From: Paraburkholderia piptadeniae
GTDB lineage: Bacteria; Pseudomonadota; Gammaproteobacteria; Burkholderiales; Burkholderiaceae
DNA: 64,000 nt
NCBI RefSeq assembly: GCF_900007165.1
Contig: NZ_CYGY02000004.1
Location: forward strand, 1 to 64,000
Direction: 5' to 3'
Shown here: positions 35,993-43,776 of the stretch, piece by piece
Layout: each line of letters opens with the position of its first letter
How positions within the stretch are numbered: the stretch's first letter is position 1
Translations under genes and position numbers: made by a program
Notes under the pieces: generated by a model
What the model was told of the DNA's origin: nothing
Seen by the model: the letters and a program-made list of their open reading frames with translations, nothing else
Databases searched by the model: none

Positions 35993-36305
35993 GAGATTCT
36001 CCCGTTGGCAAAGCGGCGTCGCGCTCGAAAGCGATTGGGGCGCGAGTCATGCGGGGCAGTATATACCGCTGCTTTTGCGCGAAAAAAATATTCGCATGCT
36101 GTCAAACCCTAATGCCGCGGCCGTTCCTTCTACAGATGAATGAAGGCGCGTGCAGCGCAACTTGCGATTGCTCTTTTGGCGGTATATACAACGTGAAATC
36201 GCTCGCTGCTTTGCGAGCCGATTCGCAAGCCGGTTCGTGTGCTGCGAGCGGCGCAAGCGGCATGTCGAATCGTCCGTTCAATCTTCATGATGAAGGAGCC
36301 TCGCG
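35993..36305. promoter_or_regulatory. Divergent promoter region with inverted GTATATAC operator candidates
   Basis: Two copies of the palindrome GTATATAC occur, at 36059-36066 and 36182-36189, in inverted surroundings (GTATATACCGC and GCGGTATATAC). They resemble HutC-family operators. One is nearer the importer operon, the other nearer the dioxygenase operon. They are the natural targets for the two HutC-like regulators of this locus. Confidence 0.6.
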
Positions 36306-37292
36306 ATGCAGCCAGTCACTCGCATTCCGATCGTCGATCTGGCTGGCGTGCGTGCCGGCGACCGCGACGCGCTGATGCGCGCGGGCCGCGAGATACGCGA
36401 CGCGTGCACGACGATCGGCTTCTTCTACATCGTCAATCACGGCGTACCGCAAGCGGTGATCGATCGTGCGGAACAGGCCGCGCGCACGTTCTTTGCGTTT
36501 CCCGTCGACACGAAGCGGCGCGCGGCGGTGAATCATCGGCATCGCGGCTTCAATGCGCTCGGCGACGCGACGATGTATCAGGCGAAGCGCCCCGACTACA
36601 AGGAGTTCTTCAGCATCGGCCTGGAATTGCCCGAGGACGATCCCGATGTGCTCGCGGGACAGGCGTTGCGCGGGCCGAACAACTGGCCGGACTTCATGCC
36701 GGAATTGCAGCCCGTGCTGTACGGGTATTACGAGGAAGTGGGCGCATGCGGCGCCGATCTGTTACGCGCCGTCGCCGTGGGCCTCGGCGTCGACGAGCGC
36801 TTCTTCGCATCGCGCTATACGAAGCGGATGCAGCGCACGCAGATGGTCTATTATCCGCCGCAGCCGCCGCAATCCGATGAAGACCAGTTCGGCGTCGCGC
36901 CGCATACCGACTATGGCTGCATCACGTTGTTGTGGCAGGATCGCGTCGGCGGATTGCAGGTGCGTGAGATCGCGAACGAAACGTGGATCGAAGCACCGCC
37001 CATCGAAGGCAGCTTCGTCGTGAACGTCGGCGATCTGCTGGCGCGCTGGACCAATGATCGTTTTCGTTCGACGCTGCATCGCGTGATCAACGCATCGGGC
37101 CGCGAGCGCTATTCGATTGCGACGTTCTACGATCCGACCTATACGTCGACCGTCGATCCGCGCGATCTCGGCACGGCATCGGCGGACAGCAAATATGAGC
37201 CCGTCGCCGCGGGCGACTACATTCTGGGCCGCATCAACAGCTCGATGGGCTACCGGAAGAAGCTCGCGGCGGCACAAGGCACAACGGGTTAA
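36306..37292 (+). CDS. Isopenicillin N synthase-like Fe(II)/2-oxoglutarate dioxygenase
   Basis: This 328-residue soluble oxygenase has the DIOX_N domain (about 5-120; RDACTTIGFFYIVNHGV) and the catalytic double-stranded beta-helix (about 175-280). The iron ligands are His200, Asp202 (APHTDYGCITLL) and His258 (STLHRVIN). The cosubstrate arginine lies in RERYSIATFYDP. The family does hydroxylation, ring formation or N-demethylation-type oxidation on amino-acid-like compounds. It starts the plus-strand unit opposite the unit-2 importer and is followed 8 bases later by the FAD enzyme. The substrate is unknown but presumably lies in the same pathway. Confidence 0.88.
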   Translation: MQPVTRIPIVDLAGVRAGDRDALMRAGREIRDACTTIGFFYIVNHGVPQAVIDRAEQAARTFFAFPVDTKRRAAVNHRHRGFNALGDATMYQAKRPDYKEFFSIGLELPEDDPDVLAGQALRGPNNWPDFMPELQPVLYGYYEEVGACGADLLRAVAVGLGVDERFFASRYTKRMQRTQMVYYPPQPPQSDEDQFGVAPHTDYGCITLLWQDRVGGLQVREIANETWIEAPPIEGSFVVNVGDLLARWTNDRFRSTLHRVINASGRERYSIATFYDPTYTSTVDPRDLGTASADSKYEPVAAGDYILGRINSSMGYRKKLAAAQGTTG

Positions 37293-37300
37293 GGAGCCGC

Positions 37301-38713
37301 ATGACAGCGAAAAAAACGGCGTCGCTTGAATCGACTTTAGCCGCGACATTGGCTGCACTGCGCGACGCATTGGGCGACGACGCCGTGCGCGTCGGCGACG
37401 CGATCGGCGAGCGCCCGATGACGGACTGGACGCGTCACGAGCCGACGCGGCCCGCCGCGCTGCTCTTGCCGCGCACGACGGAGCAGGTTGCGCGCGCGCT
37501 GATGATCTGCAACGACGCGCGTCAGCCCGTGGTGCCGCAAGGCGGCATGACGGGCCTTGCGGGCGGCTCGATTCCACGCGCTGGCGACATTGCGTTGTCG
37601 CTCGACCGTCTTGCGGGCGTCGAGGAAATCGACAGCGCGGCCGCGACGATCACGGTGCGCGCGGGCACGACGTTGCAGACGGCGCAGGAAGCGGCGGCGC
37701 AAGCGGGCTTCGAGCTGGCGCTCGATCTCGGCGCGCGTGGCTCGTGTCAGATCGGCGGCAATCTCGCGACCAATGCGGGCGGCAATCGCGTGATTCAATC
37801 GGGCACGGCGCGCGACCAGGTGCTCGGGCTCGAAGTCGTGCTGGCGAACGGCGCGGTGCTGAGTTCGCTGAACAAGATGGTGAAGAACAACACGGGCTAC
37901 GACCTGAAGCACTGGTTCATCGGCTCCGAGGGCACGCTCGGCGTGATTACGCGCGCCGTGCTGAAGCTTCAGCCGCAGCGCGCGTCGCGACATACGGCGC
38001 TCGTTGCATTGAACGGCTACGAGCAGGCGGTCGCTCTGCTGCGAAGGCTTTCGACGCGCTTTGGCAACGACATCGGCGCATTCGAAATCATGTGGCCGGA
38101 CTTCTTCGATTTCGGCGTGAAGCTGACGGGCGCGCGCTCGCCATTCGCCGAGCCGCACCCGTTGTATGCGCTGATCGAGCACGCGAGCTTCGACGCCGAT
38201 GACGACGGCGCGCGCTTTTCGAATGCGCTTACGGATGCGCTCGACGAATCAGCGATCCGCGATGCCGTGATCGCGCAGTCGGTCGCGGACACGCGCGCGC
38301 TGTGGGCGATCCGCGAATGCACGGCGGAATTCCCCGTCAAGCTGGACCCGATCAACTTCGACGTGAGCCTGCCGATCGGCGAGATCGGTGCGTTCGTCGA
38401 TCGTTGTCGCGTAGCGCTCGACCGCGCGTGGCCGGGCAACGTATCGTATTTCTTCGGCCATATCGGCGATTCGAATCTGCATGTCACCGTCGACGGGCGC
38501 TCGGTGCCCGGCGTCGATCATCACGATGTGTATGCGCTCGTGTATGACATGCTCGCGCCGTTGCGCGGCTCGGTGTCGGCGGAGCATGGCATCGGGTTGC
38601 TCAAGCGCGAGTTTCTGCCTGTCTCGCGCTCGGCGGAAGAACTGGCCGCGATGAAAGCGATCAAGCATGCGCTCGATCCGAACGGCATTTTGAATCCGGG
38701 CAAGCTGTTCTGA
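37301..38713 (+). CDS. FAD-linked D-2-hydroxyacid dehydrogenase (GlcD/D2HGDH type)
   Basis: This 470-residue flavoprotein has an FAD_binding_4 domain (about 45-190) with VVPQGGMTGLAGGSIPR and QIGGNLATNAGGNRVI, and a C-terminal FAD-oxidase domain (about 220-470). The latter shows YFFGHIGDSNLHVTVDG and the terminus DPNGILNPGKLF. Relatives oxidise D-lactate, D-2-hydroxyglutarate or glycolate to the 2-oxo acid. Its place directly after the dioxygenase suggests it oxidises a hydroxy acid produced in the locus. AAGGAG lies before the ATG. Confidence 0.9.
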   Translation: MTAKKTASLESTLAATLAALRDALGDDAVRVGDAIGERPMTDWTRHEPTRPAALLLPRTTEQVARALMICNDARQPVVPQGGMTGLAGGSIPRAGDIALSLDRLAGVEEIDSAAATITVRAGTTLQTAQEAAAQAGFELALDLGARGSCQIGGNLATNAGGNRVIQSGTARDQVLGLEVVLANGAVLSSLNKMVKNNTGYDLKHWFIGSEGTLGVITRAVLKLQPQRASRHTALVALNGYEQAVALLRRLSTRFGNDIGAFEIMWPDFFDFGVKLTGARSPFAEPHPLYALIEHASFDADDDGARFSNALTDALDESAIRDAVIAQSVADTRALWAIRECTAEFPVKLDPINFDVSLPIGEIGAFVDRCRVALDRAWPGNVSYFFGHIGDSNLHVTVDGRSVPGVDHHDVYALVYDMLAPLRGSVSAEHGIGLLKREFLPVSRSAEELAAMKAIKHALDPNGILNPGKLF

Positions 38714-38728
38714 CTCGCGATGACGCGT

Positions 38729-38758
38729 GCGTGACGAATGCCTGGGCATTCGTCACGC
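38729..38758. terminator. Perfect 14-bp inverted repeat between convergent genes
   Basis: GCGTGACGAATGCC (38729-38742) pairs exactly with GGCATTCGTCACGC (38745-38758). The right arm covers the stop codon of the GMC gene. It lies 16 bases past the FAD enzyme stop. No T-run follows on either strand. Position and symmetry suit a bidirectional terminator. Confidence 0.6.
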
Positions 38759-41700
38759 GACGTCGGCGCGGCCATGCGCATCCAGATGCCTGACGATCTT
38801 CGGAAACACATCGAGCGCCGCGCGTTTGCCGAACACGCAGTCGATATGCCCATAGCCGTCGATAATGTGCCGTTCGTAGTGCTCGGGCCCGAACCGCTCG
38901 ACCAGCATGTCGAACGTCATCTGCGTGCTGGTCGGCAGATAGCAGAGATTCTCCGAGCCATGAATGAACGCGATCGGCAGCTTCATCCCTTCGACGTTCG
39001 GCATGTACACGTCGTCGCCGTTCGCATCGACCAGATGCCCCGCGCGCACCATCGCCGCGAGCTGATTGAACAGCTCGACGTCGTGAATGCCGAATAGCTC
39101 CTGCAGATTCGCGTGCAACTGCTCGTCGAGTTGCGCGTGTTCGTACAGCAGGCCATACAGAAAGGTCGCGCGGTGGCAAACGGGGCTGTTGCAGGTTTCG
39201 CCGTGCTCGACAGGGAAGAACTTCAGCGCTTCGTCGAGCAGGTTGTATGGCCACTTTTCATGCTGCGTGTAAGCGGTCATATCCTTGATGCCCAGATGCT
39301 GAAGAATCTGCGGCGTATGCAGGCCCGCCTTGATTCGCTGCAAGAGTCCCGGCACGGGATGCGCCGACACCTGCGACAGCACGGCCGAACGCACGCCCTT
39401 GAGCCCCGACATCAGCGACATCGTGAAGGCCAGCGCGCCGAGGCAATGGCCGAACACCTGAATATCGTCGACGCCCGCCAGTTCGCGCACCTTCGCGACG
39501 GCGGCGGGGATGTCGTAGCGCGCGATTTCGTCGGCGGTCGTGCGCTCGGTCGCGCTCGGCAATTCGATGCTCACGCGCAGATCGACGAGCCACACGTCGT
39601 AGCGCGCGGCGCACAGAAACTCGACGAGGTTCGTGCCGATCAAATCCGTGGAGAAGATCCGGCTCGATACGCCCGAGCCGTGAATCAGCAGCACAGGGCC
39701 TTTGTTGCCGGCGTGATAGCGCGCGAGTCGCAGCGTCTTGCCGTCCTCGGTGTCGAAGTATGTGATGTGCGGCGCGGGCGCGCGCAGCGCGCGGCGCAGG
39801 CGTGGCGCGGCTTCGGGATTGAAGTACTGCAACGGCGCGGCGACGCCGCCATATTCCGTGTACAGCACGTCCGCAAAAAAGCGGCCGAATTTCAGCGTCC
39901 ACGCGAGGCGCGTTTCGATATCGGGCGCATTCGTCACTTCGATCGTGCGCTGCTGCTTGAGGAAATTTTCCGGCGTGATGATGAGCGTCGCGTGACCGAT
40001 GACGGGCGCATCGTCGGCCTCGGATTCGCGCACTTTCGCATAGGCGGTATTCGTCTGCGTCCACAGTTCGAGCAGCGACGTGTGCGTGATGATCTTCTCG
40101 GCCGTCAGATAGAAGCGCTTGCCGTCGACGGTATCGAGCGTCATCCGGTATTTCATGTTGCGCCGCTCGACATTCGCTTCGTCCACGACGAACAGGTTGA
40201 AGATACCGTCGCTGACGGTCATCGGTTGCGCCGACAGCGCGTTGCACGTCAACGTGCCGACCATGTGCGCTTCGTGTTGCGGATTCGCGAGCATGTCTTC
40301 GAGGTCATCCGATGCGACCGTCACCGTGAAGCTGATGTGCGTGCCTTCGGCGGGATCGTCGGCTTGCCCCGCAGGCTTTGCATCGCCCACGAAGTACGTG
40401 CCGATCATCGTCTCGGTGAAGCGCAGGCCGATTTTTTGCGCGGGCGGCGGGGCCGCGTCGCCCGGCGCGTCGTAGTCGATCTGCCAGCCGCGTGACGCCG
40501 CAAGCTGTGCGCAGTTGCGCTCGGCGAGCGCGGAGATCGTCAGCAGAGGATTCACGCCGAGCGAAAGCGGCATCACCGAGCCGTCCATCACATACAGCCC
40601 GTCGTGCACCTCATGACCCTGCGTATCCGAATACACGAGGCCCGCCTGATCGACGACCCCATACGTCGCGTCGTCGGCCATCGCGCAGCCGCCCAGCGGA
40701 TGCACGGTGACGATGCGGTTCTGAAACGCCTCGGTGGAAATCGGGTTGCGCACGTAGGCGCCGCCTAGCGCACTCGTCGCGTCGATCAGCGCCTTTTCCA
40801 CCGTCTCGTAGATCGGCTGCTTGCCCGCGTTCGGCCAGCTGACGCGCGGACGGCCGTTTTCCACCGTGATTTGCCCGCTTTCTTCGTCGTGGGCCATCAC
40901 GAGCCAGGTTTGCGTGTTGCGCATCGCGCCGTGATACGGGCCGCGCAGAATGCTTTCGGCGATGCGCGCTTCGTCGGCGAGGGGCGGCTCGCCTTCGGGA
41001 TCGGGCATCTCGACGCCTTCGAGAGGCGCCGCGACGCCGAGCACGCCCATCAGCGCGGCGCCGATGGGCGCGGCGATCGATCCTTCTTCGATCACGAAGC
41101 CGTCTTTCACGTTCACCGTGTCGCGATGGTCGATGATGCCCGTGATGCACGGGCCAACGGGCGGTATGTTGCCGGGAGGATGCGTGCCCCAGCCGACGCC
41201 GTTGATCGCCTTGTCGGTGTTGAACGCGAACGCGAGCACGTCGCCGTTGCCGGTGAAATGCTGGCCGAGCTGTTTCGACACGCTCAGGCCCGCCTGCTGC
41301 GAGCGCAACAGGATCGCCGTCGAGCCGAGCGTGCCCGCCGACAGGATCACGACGTCGGCCGTCACGAACAGTTCGGGCGCGTCGTACAGCTCGCGCTTCA
41401 GGTCGGCGGGCTGATAGCGGACACACCAGACGCCGCGCGCTTCGTCGCGCACGACCGAATGCACGGCCGCGCCCGTGAAAATCTGCGCGCCGTGCGCGAC
41501 GGCGTCGGGCAGGTAGTTCATGTGCGTCGAGTTCTTCGCGCCGTGATTGCAGCCCGAGTTGCAGTCGCCGCAGCCGTTGCAGCGCTGCTGGTCGACGCCC
41601 GCCGCGTTCTTGCCGTCCTTGAACGTCACCGTGATCGGCGGCCGGTAGAAGCGCTCGCTCATGCCGAGCTTTTTCGCCGACAGCGCGAGCGCGTCGAGCT

Positions 41701-42169
41701 TCGGCAGATCGGGATAGTCGTCGGGCACGGGCGTCGCGCCGAGCATCGTCGTCGCGCGCTCGTAGCAGACGTCGAGGTTCGCCTGGTCGGCGCGCACGGC
41801 GGCGGGCCAGCGCGGATCGTCCCACAGGCGCGCGTCGGGCTTGAGCGCGACGTTTGCGTTGATCAGCGACGTGCCGCCCAGCCCGCAGCCGACCACGACA
41901 TTCACGTCCGGGTTCACGTGCATTTCGAGCAGCGCGAGCGGCGAGCCGATCTGTGCGAGGCTGGTGTTGTACTGGATCTGCTCGGCGCCCTGGAAAGGCG
42001 TCGCGGGAAAGTCGCCCGCCATGAATTCGCGGCCGCGCTCCAACAGGCAGACGCTGCGTTTCGCGCGCGCCATGCGGCTCGCGGCGATCGCGCCGCCATA
42101 GCCCGAACCCACGACCACCACTTCGTAATGATCCTTCATCGCCGCAAGGGCGCTGGACAAGCGGTTCAT
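38753..42169 (-). CDS. GMC oxidoreductase fused to an alpha/beta hydrolase
   Basis: This 1138-residue protein has a GMC (cholesterol-oxidase-like) flavoprotein at about 14-560, with FAD motif VVVGSGYGGA, CGLGGTSLINANV and a C-terminal MDGSVMPLSLGVNPLLTI. A beta-rich linker (about 575-760) and an alpha/beta hydrolase (about 800-1138) follow. Cysteines 197, 200, 203 and 207 (CNGCGDCNSGC) form a ferredoxin-like knuckle known in some GMC proteins. In the hydrolase the nucleophile elbow is GHCLGA (Cys909), with the histidine in DGYGHIDC (His1108). Cys in place of Ser recalls PHA synthases and dienelactone hydrolases. Such fusions probably oxidise and then cleave a sterol- or lipid-like alcohol. 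The substrate is unknown. The start could also be Met11. Confidence 0.88.
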   Translation of the reverse strand: MNRLSSALAAMKDHYEVVVVGSGYGGAIAASRMARAKRSVCLLERGREFMAGDFPATPFQGAEQIQYNTSLAQIGSPLALLEMHVNPDVNVVVGCGLGGTSLINANVALKPDARLWDDPRWPAAVRADQANLDVCYERATTMLGATPVPDDYPDLPKLDALALSAKKLGMSERFYRPPITVTFKDGKNAAGVDQQRCNGCGDCNSGCNHGAKNSTHMNYLPDAVAHGAQIFTGAAVHSVVRDEARGVWCVRYQPADLKRELYDAPELFVTADVVILSAGTLGSTAILLRSQQAGLSVSKQLGQHFTGNGDVLAFAFNTDKAINGVGWGTHPPGNIPPVGPCITGIIDHRDTVNVKDGFVIEEGSIAAPIGAALMGVLGVAAPLEGVEMPDPEGEPPLADEARIAESILRGPYHGAMRNTQTWLVMAHDEESGQITVENGRPRVSWPNAGKQPIYETVEKALIDATSALGGAYVRNPISTEAFQNRIVTVHPLGGCAMADDATYGVVDQAGLVYSDTQGHEVHDGLYVMDGSVMPLSLGVNPLLTISALAERNCAQLAASRGWQIDYDAPGDAAPPPAQKIGLRFTETMIGTYFVGDAKPAGQADDPAEGTHISFTVTVASDDLEDMLANPQHEAHMVGTLTCNALSAQPMTVSDGIFNLFVVDEANVERRNMKYRMTLDTVDGKRFYLTAEKIITHTSLLELWTQTNTAYAKVRESEADDAPVIGHATLIITPENFLKQQRTIEVTNAPDIETRLAWTLKFGRFFADVLYTEYGGVAAPLQYFNPEAAPRLRRALRAPAPHITYFDTEDGKTLRLARYHAGNKGPVLLIHGSGVSSRIFSTDLIGTNLVEFLCAARYDVWLVDLRVSIELPSATERTTADEIARYDIPAAVAKVRELAGVDDIQVFGHCLGALAFTMSLMSGLKGVRSAVLSQVSAHPVPGLLQRIKAGLHTPQILQHLGIKDMTAYTQHEKWPYNLLDEALKFFPVEHGETCNSPVCHRATFLYGLLYEHAQLDEQLHANLQELFGIHDVELFNQLAAMVRAGHLVDANGDDVYMPNVEGMKLPIAFIHGSENLCYLPTSTQMTFDMLVERFGPEHYERHIIDGYGHIDCVFGKRAALDVFPKIVRHLDAHGRADVA

Positions 42170-42579
42170 TCGACCACCTCTTTTTGAGTGTGCAGCAGGG
42201 CGGGGGAACCCCGATGAAGACGGCTCGCGCTCGTAGCTTATTTATCCTGGACGGCGCGCGTCGAAATGCAAGGGGAAAACGCGCGGTCGGCTGCGCAATT
42301 CAAAAATGGCGTGTTTTTCAGGCGCGCGATGCGTCCGGCGCGAAAGGGCGCTTGCGGGCAACGGTTGCTGGAGCGCCGCGCGGGAATGTGCCCAGGAACA
42401 TGCGCGGGAGCCGTGCGCCGGAATGTGCCCTGGAACGTGCGCGGGAGGAAACGCGGTTGCAAACCCGGCGCGGGATAAAGGCATCAAGGCGCCCAGGCAT
42501 CCCGGCATCCCAACATCTGCGCCGATCGAGCCGCCATGGAGGCCGGCCGACCGAACGCCGATTGTCGAACGCCAACTCG
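42170..42579. other. Intergenic region with a short tandem repeat
   Basis: No gene is supported in these 410 bases. A 37-bp unit occurs twice in tandem (42384-42420 and from 42421), starting GAATGTGCCC and containing GGAAC-TGCGCGGGAG with changes. The remainder shows nothing recognisable apart from the likely promoter of the GMC gene near 42180-42250. Confidence 0.55.
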
Positions 42580-43389
42580 TCACGCAGCCACTTCGATCAT
42601 TTCGTCGTCCGGGGCGGTGGCGGCTTCCGTCGCTTCCGTCGCCAGCAGGTTGAACACGACGAGGATCGCGTCGCGGTTTTCGGCGAGGATTTCGATGCCG
42701 AGCACGTCGCGCAGCCACTGGCCAATCTTCGTGTTGGAAAACTGGCTGGCGTCGTCCGTCTTCTTCATTGTGACGCCGAGCTTCACAGCGCGATAGTGAT
42801 AGGAGGGCACACGATGCTGCGCGGCCACCGCGGACAGACCGCCTTTCGCTTCCGAGCGCCAGCCGAGGCTGCCCGCCAGCACGATGCGCTCCGGCGAATC
42901 GAGCGACGCGATGAACTCGCGGGCCGCTTCGCGCACGCGGCGCTCGTTCAGGCCGTATTGCATCAGCACGCTTTCGACGGGATCTTCGAGCGCCTGCGCG
43001 CGCAGATCGATTTCCTGCATCATGCCTTCGTGCTCCATCGACACGTTGCGTTGATGACTCGCGCTGCGCAGGCAATCGATCAGGTAACGGCGGAAGTAAG
43101 CGCAGATTGCATAGCTGTTGGACGGCGCGCTTTCGGGCGCCGCCTTCGATTCGACGTGGCCGGGCGCGAGGCGCAGCACCTTCGTATAGATGAACTGGTG
43201 CACGAGCTCTTCCTTGTCTTCGCCGAGCGCGTGCAATTCGAGCGGATGATAGGTGCGCAGCGCGCGCTTCACGAGGTCGTACATCGACATCATTTCGTTA
43301 TCGGTTAGCTGCGTGCGGCGGCGCCAAAGGTCGGGAAGTACGGCGTCGTCGAGAGTGCGTGCGAAAACCTGGCTCGGAACTGCGCCCAT
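42580..43389 (-). CDS. Sigma-factor-like protein of unknown function
   Basis: This 269-residue protein looks like a divergent sigma-70-type factor. About residues 40-135 resemble region 2 (ELVHQFIYTKVLR, then AICAYFRRYLIDCLRSASHQ). About 165-225 resemble region 4 (AREFIASLDSPERIVLAGSL, then GLSAVAAQHRVPSYHYRAVK). The C-terminus is an acidic tail. The match is by pattern only and could be misleading. GGAGG five bases before 43389 decides the start. It is divergent from the sensor kinase gene. No anti-sigma gene is adjacent. Confidence 0.55.
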   Translation of the reverse strand: MGAVPSQVFARTLDDAVLPDLWRRRTQLTDNEMMSMYDLVKRALRTYHPLELHALGEDKEELVHQFIYTKVLRLAPGHVESKAAPESAPSNSYAICAYFRRYLIDCLRSASHQRNVSMEHEGMMQEIDLRAQALEDPVESVLMQYGLNERRVREAAREFIASLDSPERIVLAGSLGWRSEAKGGLSAVAAQHRVPSYHYRAVKLGVTMKKTDDASQFSNTKIGQWLRDVLGIEILAENRDAILVVFNLLATEATEAATAPDDEMIEVAA

Positions 43390-43776
43390 GAAGGCCTCCA
43401 TCGGAAGTGGCAAGGTGCGCGGTAGGGGCGAGTGGTCCCGCCGATGGAGCCTCGACAAACAGGCGTAAAAGAGGTCGTGAAGCTGAACCTTCAGAGGCTG
43501 TTGGCCGCGCTTGATTGTTGAATCGTTGAAACCAGTATGCTTTTTGCACGCGGCTCCGCCTATATGGATTAAGTCATAGCTGAAGGGTAAACCGCCGGCA
43601 AGACGGGTAAACTGTCTTTAGACTGTCGTACCCGGTGCCGGTGTAAGACGAGCGTCGTGCGGGTTTTATTCCCGATCCGAAGCAAGCTGCGGCGCTCCGA
43701 TGAAAGCAGAAACACCATCGAACAGCGGGGCCGGCTAGCCGGACTCGAAAGCAACCATGGGACAGGAGACCGCACG
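43390..43776. other. Divergent intergenic region
   Basis: No gene is supported in these 387 bases between the sigma-like gene and the sensor kinase gene. The AT-richer part at 43500-43600 probably holds promoters. No operator was identified. Confidence 0.5.
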
